The position numbers were made by a program, and so were the translations under genes. Below, piece by piece: positions 20,206 through 29,811 of a stretch of 64,000 nt of DNA (position 1 is the stretch's first letter; every line of letters starts with the position of its first letter). The notes under the pieces are model-generated. The model did no database searches. It had not been told where the DNA came from and was given only the letters and a program-made list of their open reading frames with translations. Source of the stretch: Microbacterium sp. SORGH_AS_0888 (GTDB taxonomy: Bacteria > Actinomycetota > Actinomycetes > Actinomycetales > Microbacteriaceae); contig NZ_JAUTAZ010000001.1 of the NCBI RefSeq assembly GCF_030818905.1, forward strand, positions 3,100,001-3,164,000. The letters run 5' to 3'.

Positions 20206-21434
20206 CGCGAGCCTCGATCCTTCAGACGTCGTGTGGTGAGAAGCGCGCCGGTCGTCAGTGCCAGAAGGCCGAATGGCAGCAGGAGAGCGACAACGCCCAT
20301 GCTCGAGCCGGTGGCAGCGAGGGTCGCGCCCGTCCGGGCGGGCATGCCGACGCTCGGCATCGGCGTGGAAGTCGGGGTCGGCGTCGGCGTCGGGATAGGG
20401 GTAGGGATGGGGGGCGCGGTTGTGCCGCTCCCGTTTCCGCCGCCGCCCTGGCGGACGACCGTGCCGGTGACTGGGACGGTGTCGCTGCCCTCTACGGCGA
20501 TGTCGGCGCTGTTCGTGTAGGTGCCGCTTACGCCCTGGTCGGTGACACGGGTCATGAAGTGGACGTCGTAGTAGTGTCCGGCGCGGGCGGTGAATGTCAC
20601 CGACGACGCCGTGGAAGTGTAGGTCGAGGGATCCGCCGGTGCCCAATAGCTAGGGAACTCTCGACCTCCGTCGACGACAAGGCGTGAGGATTCCCACAGT
20701 TGGGCGTAGGTGGTTCCGTTGTACTCGTTGAGCAGTTCTTGGTTGGGTCCCGGGCGGTCGGTGACGGTCACCGTGTCGCCATCGGGCAGGCCGTCGCGGC
20801 CCGATCCGATCTGCACGACCCAGTCGGTCACGCCGTTCGCAGCGTCGTAGGAGCCCCACTTTCCGTTCTCCCGTCCGGTGAAGGCGCAGTCAGTCGTGCA
20901 CGCGCCGGGGCCCGGTCCCGGGGTCGGTGCGGGATCCACCGTGATCGTGACGGTTCGTCCCGCGACCGAGTACCGCTCGGTCGTCGACTGCGTGGTCTCG
21001 GTGGTGACCGTCACCCAGAACGTGAACGACCCGTGCAGGTCACGCGGGTGTGCTGTGAGGTAGCCGTCGTCGAAGACGCAGTCCAATGCCGTGTTCGTCA
21101 CGGTGCATTGACCCATTGCGGTTCCGGACGGGTCGAGCAGGGGGAAACCGTCCGATCTGCCTTGGAGCGCTTCGGGGAGAGCGATAGTGAAGCCTGCGGG
21201 AGTGGCGGGATCGTCGGGCAACGACCATGTTCCGCTCAGCTCGGCAGCCGATCCCGACGTGACGTTCTGCTGCGTGAACTCTAGGGAGTCGATCGTCGCC
21301 TCTGTGGCGCGCTGCGCTGTCGCGGCAGAAGCGGCCGAGGGCGACAATGCGGGAGCCGCGGCGATGCATGCCAGGACGACGGCGGCGAGCCCGACGAGCC
21401 TCCGGCGGGTGAAGGATGGTGTATGGCTTTTCAT
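20202..21434 (-). CDS. Secreted surface protein with LAATG wall-sorting-type tail
   Basis: 410 residues. A signal peptide (MKSHTPSFTRRRLVGL, cleaved near SAASAAT) leads into beta-rich adhesin-like domains resembling Gram-positive Ig-like or agglutinin modules (SGSAAELSGTWSLPD; VTVTDRPGPNQELLNEYNGT). A Thr-Pro-rich spacer follows, then LAATG, a hydrophobic helix and a TRRLKDRGSR tail. LAxTG is the motif used by class E sortases of high-GC Gram-positives. Start chosen at ATG 21434 because it gives a clean signal peptide. It lies in the decayed island yet looks intact. Confidence 0.72.
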   Translation of the reverse strand: MKSHTPSFTRRRLVGLAAVVLACIAAAPALSPSAASAATAQRATEATIDSLEFTQQNVTSGSAAELSGTWSLPDDPATPAGFTIALPEALQGRSDGFPLLDPSGTAMGQCTVTNTALDCVFDDGYLTAHPRDLHGSFTFWVTVTTETTQSTTERYSVAGRTVTITVDPAPTPGPGPGACTTDCAFTGRENGKWGSYDAANGVTDWVVQIGSGRDGLPDGDTVTVTDRPGPNQELLNEYNGTTYAQLWESSRLVVDGGREFPSYWAPADPSTYTSTASSVTFTARAGHYYDVHFMTRVTDQGVSGTYTNSADIAVEGSDTVPVTGTVVRQGGGGNGSGTTAPPIPTPIPTPTPTPTSTPMPSVGMPARTGATLAATGSSMGVVALLLPFGLLALTTGALLTTRRLKDRGSR

Positions 21435-21558
21435 GATGCTCCAGGTGCCCACGGCTAAGGACGCCATTGTTCGACCGTGGACGTGTGAGTGATGTTCGCA
21501 GTGGTGGCGTCATGAGAGAGAGTGCGTGGAGGGCGGACTATGACGCGGTTATCCGCAG

Positions 21559-22001
21559 TCACCGCCCGTGGGAACCGACTTCGAGACCGATCTGCTGCGC
21601 GAACCACAGGCTGTCGGCGTTTGCCCAGTAGTCGTGGATGAGGCCATCCTGCTCGACTCGGAGGATGTCGGTGCCGAAGAAGTTCACCGCCCGACCGACC
21701 GCGGCCGTCGCGCCGGGAATGCCGCCGACGTAGGCGCCGTTTGCGCGCCACCGCAGCACCACTATGTCGTCGTCGCGGAACGGTCCGAGCTGGATCGTGA
21801 AGCGCAGACCTCTGAGGACACTGTGGATGCCGTTGATCCAGCCGTTCAGCGCTGATCGGCCCGCAGATTCTCCGGGTTCGCCGCCTGTCAGCGGTGCGCG
21901 TGCGAGGTAAAGCCCTCGGCCACGATGCGGTCCGTCGCTCTGAGGTCGCCGTTCCACAAGGCGCCCCAGTCATTGGCGATGCGGTGCGTGACGTCATCCA
22001 T
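21559..22001 (-). pseudogene. SnoaL-like polyketide-cyclase-fold gene, frameshifted
   Basis: From ATG 22001 the frame reads MDDVTHRIANDWGALWNGDL and DRIVAEGFTSHAHR then stops. The next frame continues with APLTGGEPGESAGRSALNGW and FTIQLGPFRDDDIVVLRWRA, as expected of a SnoaL/NTF2-like protein. One missing base near 21893-21903 explains the break (HAAPLTGG expected). It overlaps the upstream gene's stop. Probably non-functional as read. Confidence 0.6.
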
Positions 22002-22424
22002 CAAAGCTCTTTTCGTTGGGAGATTCGTCGAGCTAGCAGCCCGCGGGTGAACACGACGCAGAAGCGCAACAACGCGCGCCGTCGCCGTGTGAGGGTGAAG
22101 CCGGTGCCGCGGATCGACAAGCCGTTACGGAGGACGTCCTGTGGGAGGATGCGAAGGTGTGCGCGGAATGCGGTCGCACCGTCGGCTGACTGCACATCGA
22201 AGACGACGCGGGTGGAGGCGCGGTAGCGTGCGATCGGGCCGTGGCCGACGTGGCTTTTGATCCCGGTCAGCGCCCAGATGTGCTGTCCGTGGTGGACGAT
22301 GGTGAGGTCGTATCGCAGGGGTAGTCCTTGCCCGGCGGGAAGAGCTGGAATGTGCCGGTCACCGTGGGGGTGCCAGGCAGATTGTCCCTTCAGTCGAACT
22401 CTTCGTCCGAAGGTTGGAACATCC
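22001..22424 (-). pseudogene. Degraded domain resembling the C-terminal domain of GMC/cholesterol-oxidase-like proteins
   Basis: The main frame reads LRYDLTIVHHGQHIWALTGI, KSHVGHGPIARYRASTRVVF and FRAHLRILPQDVLRNGLSIR. The upstream part continues only in another frame (TVTGTFQLFPPGKDYP), requiring a one-base shift near 22325. The G-T-F-L-F, L-T-G-K and L-R-I-P-D pattern recalls a beta-rich domain attached to GMC-type oxidoreductases and lipase-like proteins. There is no convincing start. The family call is tentative; the frameshift is clear from the two half frames. Confidence 0.35.
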
Positions 22425-22440
22425 ATGACATGGTCGGGGT

Positions 22441-22838
22441 GCGCCCTGTGACACTCCACCCGCCGCTTCGCGGCGTGCGGAGCCTCTGTCACAGGGGCCC
22501 GCCTGAACAACCCCTCGCGCAAACGAACAAGGGACCGACCCTGCGGGCCGATCCCTTATTCGTTACGGTCGGGGTGCGCCCTGTGACACTCCACCCGCCG
22601 CTTCGCGGCGTGCGGAGCCTCCGTCACAGGGGCCCGCCTGAACAACCCCTCGCGCAAACGAACAAGGGACCGACCCTGCGGGCCGATCCCTTATTCGTTA
22701 CGGTCGGGGTGCGCCCTGTGACACTCCACCCGCCGCTTCGCGGCGTGCGGAGCCTCCGTCACAGGGGCCCGCCTGAACAACCCCTCGCGCAAACGAGTAA
22801 GGGACCGACCCTGCGGGCCGATCCCTTATTCGTTACGG

Positions 22839-22845
<7 letters not shown>
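22441..22845. repeat. Three tandem 135-bp direct repeats ending at tRNA-Pro
   Basis: Units begin at 22441, 22576 and 22711 and are nearly identical (only a few base changes, e.g. CTCTGTCAC versus CTCCGTCAC and GAACAAGGG versus GAGTAAGGG). Each contains a long dyad (CCCTGTGACA paired with TGTCACAGGG around a CCGCCGCTTCGCGGC hairpin), the tRNA-type terminator hairpin, and ends in CGTTACGGTCGGGGT, the 3' end of the tRNA gene plus its flank. The array looks like repeated duplication of the tRNA downstream region, as produced by successive site-specific insertions or unequal recombination. Confidence 0.85.
22798..22829 (-). terminator. Terminator hairpin behind tRNA-Pro
   Basis: On the minus strand, TAAGGGA-t-CGGCCC, loop GCA and GGGTCG-g-TCCCTTA form a stem about 10 bases after the tRNA end. 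The same hairpin recurs in the other two 135-bp repeat units. Confidence 0.6.
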
Positions 22846-22912
<67 letters not shown>

Positions 22913-22965
22913 TGGCAACCCTCCAACTCTACCGTGTTCCGCGCCGCGGGACGAATCGGTGCCGT

Positions 22966-23388
22966 TCAGCGGTGGGGCGGCAGGAGAAGGCGAGGCTGGG
23001 CGAGCTCCAGGCGGCTCACCGACATCTTCACGTCGGAGAGGTCCTTTCGGGCATCCGACGTCTCCTTCCGGATGTCGCTGATGTCTCCCTCGATCTTCTC
23101 GAACCGGGTGTCGACCCGGTCGAACCGGGCGTCGATCTTCGTGAACCGGGTGTCGACCCGGTCGAACCGGGCGTCGATCTTCGTGAACCGGGTGTCGACC
23201 CGGTCGAACCGCGCATCGATCTTCTCGAACCGCGCATCGACCTCGTCGAACCGGGCGACGATCTTCTCGAACCGCGTATCCATCCGCCGCAGCGCCCACG
23301 CCAGGAGTGAGCCGACGCCACCGAGGAGCGCGATCGCAGCGGCGCAGATGGCCACGACAACGCTGATCACCTCGACGGTCACGAGCAT
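22966..23388 (-). CDS. Membrane-anchored coiled-coil protein with tandem 14-residue repeats
   Basis: 140 residues. One N-terminal membrane helix ([20 protein letters not shown]) is followed by a long heptad-repeat region in which [14 protein letters not shown] and [14 protein letters not shown] recur, and then a basic tail. The DNA shows the same unit as a 42-bp repeat at 23100-23230. Function is unknown; similar single-helix coiled-coil proteins act as scaffolds. ATG 23388 gives the membrane helix directly after a GGAGG; the next upstream starts add no recognisable sequence. Confidence 0.65.
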   Translation of the reverse strand: MLVTVEVISVVVAICAAAIALLGGVGSLLAWALRRMDTRFEKIVARFDEVDARFEKIDARFDRVDTRFTKIDARFDRVDTRFTKIDARFDRVDTRFEKIEGDISDIRKETSDARKDLSDVKMSVSRLELAQPRLLLPPHR

Positions 23389-23420
23389 GCCTCCATTGTG
23401 CCCCGCGCCCCTGTGCACTG

Positions 23421-25871
23421 TCACGGCCGTGCGCGATGGGAATGCCGCACCCACAGGGCGATGCCGCCGAGGATCAGCGCCGAGAGACCTCCGACACCTG
23501 CGACCCCGCCGACCACCGCTGCGTCCGGTCCGGTCGCAGCCAGCAGGTCGACGCGGGTCGTCTCGCCTGCTTCGCCGCACGTGCCGCGGTGCACCACCAG
23601 CGGCTCCGCCGTGGGCGCGGCGCGGTAGCGCAGTTCGGCGATCCAGTGGCGCACCCCGGCATCCCGCGATGAGACCTCGGGCGACCGGTACTCGCCCGGT
23701 CCCGTCACGGCGATCGGCGGGGTGACCGTCTCACGGGTCTCGTCCGTGCACACGGGCGCATCGCCCGAGGATCGGTACACGGTGAACACCAGCTCGGCAT
23801 CCGCTCCCTCTCCGAGACCGGTCACGGTCGCCGTGTCGGCGTAGGGGGCGCCGACGGCGACGCGCTCATCCGCGACAGTCGCCACCTCCGGCGCGGTCAC
23901 CACGGTCGTCTCATTCGGCTGGCCGCACGTCCCCTCCGCAAGGAGCGTGCGCTCGCCACCGGCGGGGCCGTGCCAGAGCCTCTCGATCCAGAAGTAGGTG
24001 CCGGTCTCGTGCAGCCGCACTCCGGGCGAGGCCACCTCGCCCGGACCGATCACGGTCACCGCGGCCGTCGACGTCACGAGCGTCTCCGGTGTGCACGCCG
24101 CCGCCGGCTCACCGCCGGGCGAGCGGTAGAGATCGAACGTGATCTCGGTCGGACCCGTCGCCGGGATCGGGCCGGCCACCGTCGCCACGTCCCGCGCCTC
24201 GCCGCCGAGCCCGGTCGATGCCTGAGCCGTCGTCGTCACCGTCGGGCGGGGCGCCCGCGTCGTCTCCTCCTCGACTCCGCACAGCCCCTCGTGGACGAGC
24301 ACGCCCTCGGTGTCCGTCGCACGCTCGCGCCACACGTAGGTGCCGAAGTCCGGGACCGCCGGTGCGGTGAACGAGGTCGAGCCCGCAGCATGGATCCGGA
24401 TGCTCTCACTCCGCCACAGGCTGTTCTCCGGGGTGCAGGCGTCCCCTGCCACGACGCCGTCGGGTACGCGGAACACCTCGGTCGAGACATCGAGCCCTGC
24501 CGACGGCACCGCGCCGGACACGATCACGACGTCGCTCATCGAGGCTCCCACGGCGACGACGGGTTCCGCGGCCGACGACACGGCGGTCACGGCCGTGACC
24601 TGGCTGACCTCGCCGAACCGTTCCACCCAGACGTACCCCGGCTCCAGCACCGCCTGTGTCCCGGCCGTCTGCCGGTCGTGCTCGATCCGCCACACGGCCG
24701 TGTAGAACCCAGGCCCCGGCAGCTGCCACTCGGACTCGACCCGGTAGGGCACCTCCGGCCCGCCGACAACGTCCGTCGTCACCGTCAGCGCACCCACCTC
24801 CTCGGCGTCCGCGGGCACCGTGTCGGCGAGCTGCGGCTCCGTCGCGGTGCGGTACACGGATGCGGTCGCGGACACCGGCGCATAGCCGCCGTCAGCGGTG
24901 CGGGCCCACGGGCCCTTCGCGCTCGAGAAGCTGACGTCGTCGATGTAGCGGCCGCCCGGCACATAGCGCGACACGACCTGAGTCGAGATCTGCGGCGCGA
25001 AGCGGATGTCGCGGGGCGTGGCGTCCTCGCCGGCGACCGGGAACTCGAGCTCGCCGCCGGGGCCGGCCGTGTCCTGCCCGCCGGGCGTCGTCATGTAGCG
25101 CACGGCAGGCAGGAACCCGCCGCGGAGCGTGCCCGAGCCGCGCACCGTGTAGGTCGCTGCGCCGGATGGGGGAGTGGCGATGAGCTCGTACGTCGCCCCT
25201 GCGGTCGCGTCCTCGCGGACCGGGGATCCGGTGTCGGCGAAGACCGCGTTCTCGAGCGTGACGGTTCCCCGAGCCGCGACATCCGCATGCACCGTCACGG
25301 TCCCGCGCCCGGAGTCGGCGGCATCCGCGGTGAACTCCAGCCGGCCCGAGCCCTGCGCCGGGCCTGCCGGCTGCGCCATCGCCTCGGTGTAGTACGCGGC
25401 GGCCAGATCCTGCACCGCCTGATCCTGCGCGGGGGCGAGGGCCGAGAACGTCCAGTGGATCGCGCCCTGCAGCGAGTCGCCGGGATAGCCGAAGGTGTGC
25501 AGCGTCTCGTCCCAGTCGGCGATGGCCTTGACCGCCCATCCCACGCTCGCCGCCTGCACCGGGTCGCTCGTCTGCCCGTAGCGGGAGACGAGCATGTTGA
25601 TCGCCGTGAGCCGTTGCGGGTCGAGACCGGCCGCGTCGAACGACAGCCCGTGGTCGACGCTCTCCCCGGTCGGCACGGGGCGGCCGGGGAAGATGCAGTA
25701 CGTGTCGATGCCGTTCACGCGCATCGAACCGTGCCATCCGTACGCCGACACCGGCTCCCAGGCGCCGAACCCCGCACCGGGGGAGGCGGCCGAGGCCGAC
25801 TTGGTGAGCACGACGGCGCCGCCGACGACCACGGTCGCGGCGAGGAGCAGGGCGATCAGCACGCGTTTCAT
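23421..25871 (-). CDS. Large wall-anchored surface protein with probable thioester-type N-terminal domain
   Basis: 816 residues: a signal peptide (cleaved near SASAAS, residue 29), an N-terminal domain with TYCI (Cys 59) and DPVQAASVGWAV (Gln 106), the Cys and Gln patterns of Gram-positive thioester adhesin domains, then several repeated beta-sandwich modules (each with a VTGPGEY-type loop and an E-TCG-ETT end). It ends with LAATG, a membrane helix and a basic RHSHRARP tail. Such proteins attach covalently to host or surface ligands. The thioester itself is inferred from motif pattern only. Confidence 0.72.
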   Translation of the reverse strand: MKRVLIALLLAATVVVGGAVVLTKSASAASPGAGFGAWEPVSAYGWHGSMRVNGIDTYCIFPGRPVPTGESVDHGLSFDAAGLDPQRLTAINMLVSRYGQTSDPVQAASVGWAVKAIADWDETLHTFGYPGDSLQGAIHWTFSALAPAQDQAVQDLAAAYYTEAMAQPAGPAQGSGRLEFTADAADSGRGTVTVHADVAARGTVTLENAVFADTGSPVREDATAGATYELIATPPSGAATYTVRGSGTLRGGFLPAVRYMTTPGGQDTAGPGGELEFPVAGEDATPRDIRFAPQISTQVVSRYVPGGRYIDDVSFSSAKGPWARTADGGYAPVSATASVYRTATEPQLADTVPADAEEVGALTVTTDVVGGPEVPYRVESEWQLPGPGFYTAVWRIEHDRQTAGTQAVLEPGYVWVERFGEVSQVTAVTAVSSAAEPVVAVGASMSDVVIVSGAVPSAGLDVSTEVFRVPDGVVAGDACTPENSLWRSESIRIHAAGSTSFTAPAVPDFGTYVWRERATDTEGVLVHEGLCGVEEETTRAPRPTVTTTAQASTGLGGEARDVATVAGPIPATGPTEITFDLYRSPGGEPAAACTPETLVTSTAAVTVIGPGEVASPGVRLHETGTYFWIERLWHGPAGGERTLLAEGTCGQPNETTVVTAPEVATVADERVAVGAPYADTATVTGLGEGADAELVFTVYRSSGDAPVCTDETRETVTPPIAVTGPGEYRSPEVSSRDAGVRHWIAELRYRAAPTAEPLVVHRGTCGEAGETTRVDLLAATGPDAAVVGGVAGVGGLSALILGGIALWVRHSHRARP

Positions 25872-25974
25872 GCGCCCGATCGTGCGGCGGGAGCCCGCCT
25901 CGGCGGGCGCTGTTCCTTGCTTCTGTGGAGGACGGCGTCCGCTCAGCCGCCTGTGGAGGGGAGGATGCGGCTGC

Positions 25975-26929
25975 TCAGAGCCGCGGCACCAGCGTCAGCA
26001 GCGAGGCCTCCGGGCGGCAGCCGAACCGCACGGGTGCGTAGATCGAGTGTCCGATGCCCGCGCTGACATTCAGCGGCACGCGTCGTCCGCCGTGCGTCCA
26101 GCCACTGAGCCCGCGGGCCTGATCGAGCGGGATGTCGCAGTTGGCGACGAGCGCTTTGGCCGAGAAGGGCACGCGGACCTGTCCCCCGTGCGTGTGGCCG
26201 GCCAACAGCACGTCGGCGCCGAGGTCGGTGAACCGGTCGAGCACTCGGCGATAGGGCGCGTGCGAGACCCCGAGGGAGAGATCGGCACGACCCTTCTCGC
26301 TCGTGAGCTGCGCGGCCCGCAGCTCGGAAACGGCGTCCAGGTCGTCCCAGTGCCGGTGGGCGTCGCTCACACCGAAGGCGTCGATCCGCAGCCCCTCGAC
26401 ATCCCACCTGCTCGTGCGGTTGTCGAGGTCGCTCCAGCCCAGGTCGTCCGTGAAGAAACGGTCGAGGGCGTCGGTGTCGAGCCGCACCTGGGCCGGCTTC
26501 GCCGTGGACGGACCCAGGAAGTAGCGGAACGGGTTGCGCGGAGAAGGCCCCCACACATCGTTCGAGCCATGGACGAAGACCCCCGGCACTCCCGCGAAGG
26601 GGCGACAGCGCGCGGCGCACGCCGTCGAGCGAGTCCGGGTGCCCGAGGTTGTCGCCCGTGTTGACGACGAAGTCGGGGCGGAGCTCGGCGAGCGAGGCGA
26701 TCCAGGCCTGCTTGCGATGCTGCCAGGGTGCCATGTGCGCGTCCGACAGGTGCAGCACGCGCAGCGGGGGAGCGCCCTCGGGCAGGATCGCGAGCGTGTG
26801 GCGGCGCAGGGTGAACAGATGCCGCTCGATGCCGATGCCCCACACGGCGGCCGCAGCGCCGGCCGCCCCCGCCGCGCCGAGCGCGGCGAGGGCGAGCCGG
26901 CGAGCCGTCATCGACCTCTGTCGGCTCAC
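25975..26929 (-). pseudogene. Metallophosphoesterase, interrupted by one frameshift
   Basis: The two frames join to about 317 residues if one base is removed. The N-part has a membrane helix and the metal-binding motifs LHLSDAHMAPWQ and VVNTGDNLG; the C-part (from VPGVFVHGSNDVWG) has GVSHAPY and LAGHTHGGQVRVP. This is the full set of calcineurin-like phosphoesterase signatures. The break is at a G4 run (26599-26602); removing one G restores SPFAGVPGVFVHG. The GTG start at 26929 overlaps the penicillin-binding protein stop (GTGA). With all motifs conserved, a sequencing indel is as likely as true inactivation. Confidence 0.82.
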
Positions 26930-29508
26930 GGACACGCGAGCTTGGAGTAGTTGATCTTGATCGCGGCGCTCTTGTTGGTCGCCGTGCCCGCCGCCGGATC
27001 CGTGCCGGTGGCGCGGGTGTCGTTGGCGGGGAGCGTCGGATCGGGCGTACACGTGCCGAGCGAGATGCTGGTGAAGCCCTTCGCCTGCAGCTGCGACTGC
27101 GCCGCCTGGACCGTGCCGCTGACCGGTGGCACGGTCGCGCCCTGGCCGTTGCTCGCGTTGATCGTGACGGTCGTGCCGCTCGCGACCTGACCCGCACCAG
27201 GGCTCTGTGCGGCCACGAGGTTGGTCGCGGCATCCGAGTCGACGGGGTCTCCCACCGTGACCTGGAACCCTGCCGCCGTGAGCGTCTGGGTCGCCTGGTC
27301 GACCGGCATCCCGACGACGTTCGGCAGGTTGACGTACACGACCTTGGTCAGGTTGTTGTCCGGGTCGGGGAAGTTCCCCGGGGGGTACAGCTCGTCGGCC
27401 TTGGCCTGGATGCCGAGCGCCACCGGGTAGCGCAGGTTCGACACCTGGGTTCCGTTCGCAAAGTTGTTGAAGATATCGCCCAGACCGGTGGAGTTTCCGA
27501 CCCAGACCGCGGTCGTGACCGCAGTGCTCGACTCGATCATCCAGCTGTTGTACTGCTCGTGTGTTCCGGTCTTGCCGATCAACTGTGCCCCGTCGCGGGG
27601 GTTCGCCGATGACCCGGTGCCACCGCCGGCCATGACGCCCTTCAACGCGTACGCCGCGGTCGCCGCGACCTGCGGGGTGATGACCTGGCTGCAGGTGCGT
27701 TGGGGCTTCTTGTCCGGCAGCTCGTTGCCGTCCGAGTCGAGCACCTTGTCGATCGCCTGCGGCTGGCAGTAGATGCCGTTGTTCGCGACGGTGGCATAAG
27801 CGCCCGCCATCGCCAGCGGCGAGACCGCATCCGAGCCGATGATCTCGCTCGCGTTCGACATGGCGACGGGAGCGTCGTGATACGTGTCGATCACGCCCAT
27901 CTTGGTGGCGACCTTGCCGATGTCGCAGAGGTCGAGCTTCTCCGCCATGGCGAGGTAGCCGGAGTTCAGCGACTGGGCGGTGAACTGCATGGGCGTGCCG
28001 TAGAAGCCGTTTCCGCTGAAGTTGTTGATCTTCCAGTTCTCCGTGTTGACCCAGTCGCCGGAGCAGGTGTTCGTGAACCGCTTGAAGGTGCGGTTGACGC
28101 CGTTGAGCTGCTCGTTGACCGAATGCCCCTTCTCCAGCCAGTCGATGAGCGTGAAAAGCTTGAAGGTCGACCCCGCATTGAAGCCGGTCGAATCTCCGTG
28201 CTCCTGGTCGCCTGCGTAGACGAGCGAGGAGTAGTTCGGATCGTTCTCCGTGGACGCTGACTCGCTGAACTTCGTGTTCTGCGTGATGGACAGGATGCGC
28301 CCGGTCGAGGTCTGGAGGTTGACGCTCGTCGCGCCGAGGCTCATTCCCTCGATCGAGCTGGGAACGTTCTCCGCCATGGTCGCGGCAGCGGAGGCCTGCA
28401 GGTTCGGGTCGAGCGTCGTGACGATCTTCAGGCCGCCGCGGCGCAGCGCCGTCATGCGATCGTCCTCCGTCGCGCCGAAGGCGGGGTCCTTCTTGATGAT
28501 CGACACGACGTACTGGCAGAAGTAGGCCGCGGAGCCGGCTGCGGCACAGCCCTGCACCGCCTCCGTGATGTGCGGGGTGATCGGATCGGCGACCGCCTGG
28601 TCGTGCTGCTCCTGGGTGATCTTTCCGTCGGCGAGCATGCGGTCCAGCACATACGTCTGCCGCTTCTTCGTCAGGCTGTAGCCGTCGGCCGCGCCGTTGA
28701 GGGGATTGCCGCTCGCGTCGGTCGTCGTTCCGTCCGGCAGATCGATACGGTAGGTGTTGGGGTTCTGCACGATCCCGGCGAGCGTCGCGGCCTGGCTGAG
28801 GGTGAGGTTGCTGGCCGGGACGCCGAAGTACCGCTTCGCGGCCGCGTCGATGCCGTACGTCGTGCCGCCGAAGTTCGCGATGTTCAGGTAGCCCAGGAGG
28901 ATGTCGTTCTTGGAATACTGCTGTTCGAGCGCGACCGCGTAGCGCATCTCCTGCAGCTTGCGCTCGATGCCGCCCTGGTCGATGTCCGCGTTGGTGACCT
29001 TGTAGAAGCAGGCCTGGCTCTCCTCGTCGGAGGTGGCGGTCCACTCGCACTGCTGAACCAGGATGTTCTTCACGTACTGCTGACTGATCGACGATCCGCC
29101 CTGGGTCTCGCCGCCTCCCTTGAGGTTCGACAGGAGCGCGCGGGTCGTGCCGATGAGATCGAGACCGCCGTGGTCGTAGAAGCGCGGGTCCTCGCTCGAG
29201 AGGATCGCGTCGTACATGACCGTCGCGACCTGGTCGAACTTCACCGGAGAGCGGTTCTGGTCGAAGAAGGTCGCGAGCTGCGTCGTGCCGTCGGAGTACA
29301 TGAGCGTCGTCGGCTGCATGAGCTCGTCGATCTGCAGGACGCTCGGAAGATTGTCGAACATCGTGATCGCGCTGGACGCCGCAGCGCCGGAGACGGCGAT
29401 CGCGGGCGTGACGGTTGCGGTGATGAGAACACCGGCGACGGCGCTGAGGCCCACCAGTCCGGCGATCCCCCCGAGCACGCCGCTGGCTGTCCGTTTCGTA
29501 TCGGGCAT
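26926..29508 (-). CDS. Class A penicillin-binding protein with PASTA domains
   Basis: 860 residues. A short cytoplasmic start and membrane helix are followed by a glycosyltransferase 51 domain (EDPRFYDHGGLD, GGSSISQQYVKN), a transpeptidase domain (GSTFK, SLN, GKTGTHEQYNS) and two C-terminal PASTA modules (NVVGMPVDQATQTLTAAGF; QAAQSQLQAKGFTSISLG). It polymerises and cross-links peptidoglycan at the outer face of the membrane. It is upstream of and coupled to the metallophosphoesterase gene, a common actinobacterial arrangement. Confidence 0.93.
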   Translation of the reverse strand: MPDTKRTASGVLGGIAGLVGLSAVAGVLITATVTPAIAVSGAAASSAITMFDNLPSVLQIDELMQPTTLMYSDGTTQLATFFDQNRSPVKFDQVATVMYDAILSSEDPRFYDHGGLDLIGTTRALLSNLKGGGETQGGSSISQQYVKNILVQQCEWTATSDEESQACFYKVTNADIDQGGIERKLQEMRYAVALEQQYSKNDILLGYLNIANFGGTTYGIDAAAKRYFGVPASNLTLSQAATLAGIVQNPNTYRIDLPDGTTTDASGNPLNGAADGYSLTKKRQTYVLDRMLADGKITQEQHDQAVADPITPHITEAVQGCAAAGSAAYFCQYVVSIIKKDPAFGATEDDRMTALRRGGLKIVTTLDPNLQASAAATMAENVPSSIEGMSLGATSVNLQTSTGRILSITQNTKFSESASTENDPNYSSLVYAGDQEHGDSTGFNAGSTFKLFTLIDWLEKGHSVNEQLNGVNRTFKRFTNTCSGDWVNTENWKINNFSGNGFYGTPMQFTAQSLNSGYLAMAEKLDLCDIGKVATKMGVIDTYHDAPVAMSNASEIIGSDAVSPLAMAGAYATVANNGIYCQPQAIDKVLDSDGNELPDKKPQRTCSQVITPQVAATAAYALKGVMAGGGTGSSANPRDGAQLIGKTGTHEQYNSWMIESSTAVTTAVWVGNSTGLGDIFNNFANGTQVSNLRYPVALGIQAKADELYPPGNFPDPDNNLTKVVYVNLPNVVGMPVDQATQTLTAAGFQVTVGDPVDSDAATNLVAAQSPGAGQVASGTTVTINASNGQGATVPPVSGTVQAAQSQLQAKGFTSISLGTCTPDPTLPANDTRATGTDPAAGTATNKSAAIKINYSKLACP

Positions 29509-29589
29509 AGGGTTGATGGTAGGCCAGGATGCTGGGGGTCACCTTCATGGTGCCTGCATCCGCTTCACCTCGAACCCCGGGAGCCCCGA

Positions 29590-29811
29590 ATGACCACGTG
29601 GGAGTACGTGACCACCCCGCTGCTGATCCACAACACGGCGGCGATCCTGAACAACTGGGGCAAGCAGGGCTGGGAGCTCGTGCAGGTCGTCCAGGGTCCC
29701 GAGGGCGGCCTCGTGGGCTACTTCAAGCGGCCGGCGGGTGCGGGGGCGGAGAACGCCGGGCTCGGCGCTGCGGCCGTCGCCGCGCGCCAGTTCGAGGGAG
29801 ACGCGCAGTGA
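29590..29811 (+). CDS. Small DUF4177-like protein
   Basis: 73 residues starting MTTWEYVTTPLLIHN and containing NNWGKQGWELVQVV, the core pattern of DUF4177 proteins (function unknown). Its stop overlaps the RidA start (GTGA), so the two are translationally coupled. It is divergent from the penicillin-binding protein gene. The call rests on motif likeness and on this gene order. Confidence 0.75.
   Translation: MTTWEYVTTPLLIHNTAAILNNWGKQGWELVQVVQGPEGGLVGYFKRPAGAGAENAGLGAAAVAARQFEGDAQ

Noticed and set aside
25943..29548. 1,201-residue minus-strand frame across the penicillin-binding protein
   Set aside because: Only its end corresponds to the metallophosphoesterase; the rest is an out-of-frame shadow of a clear PBP.
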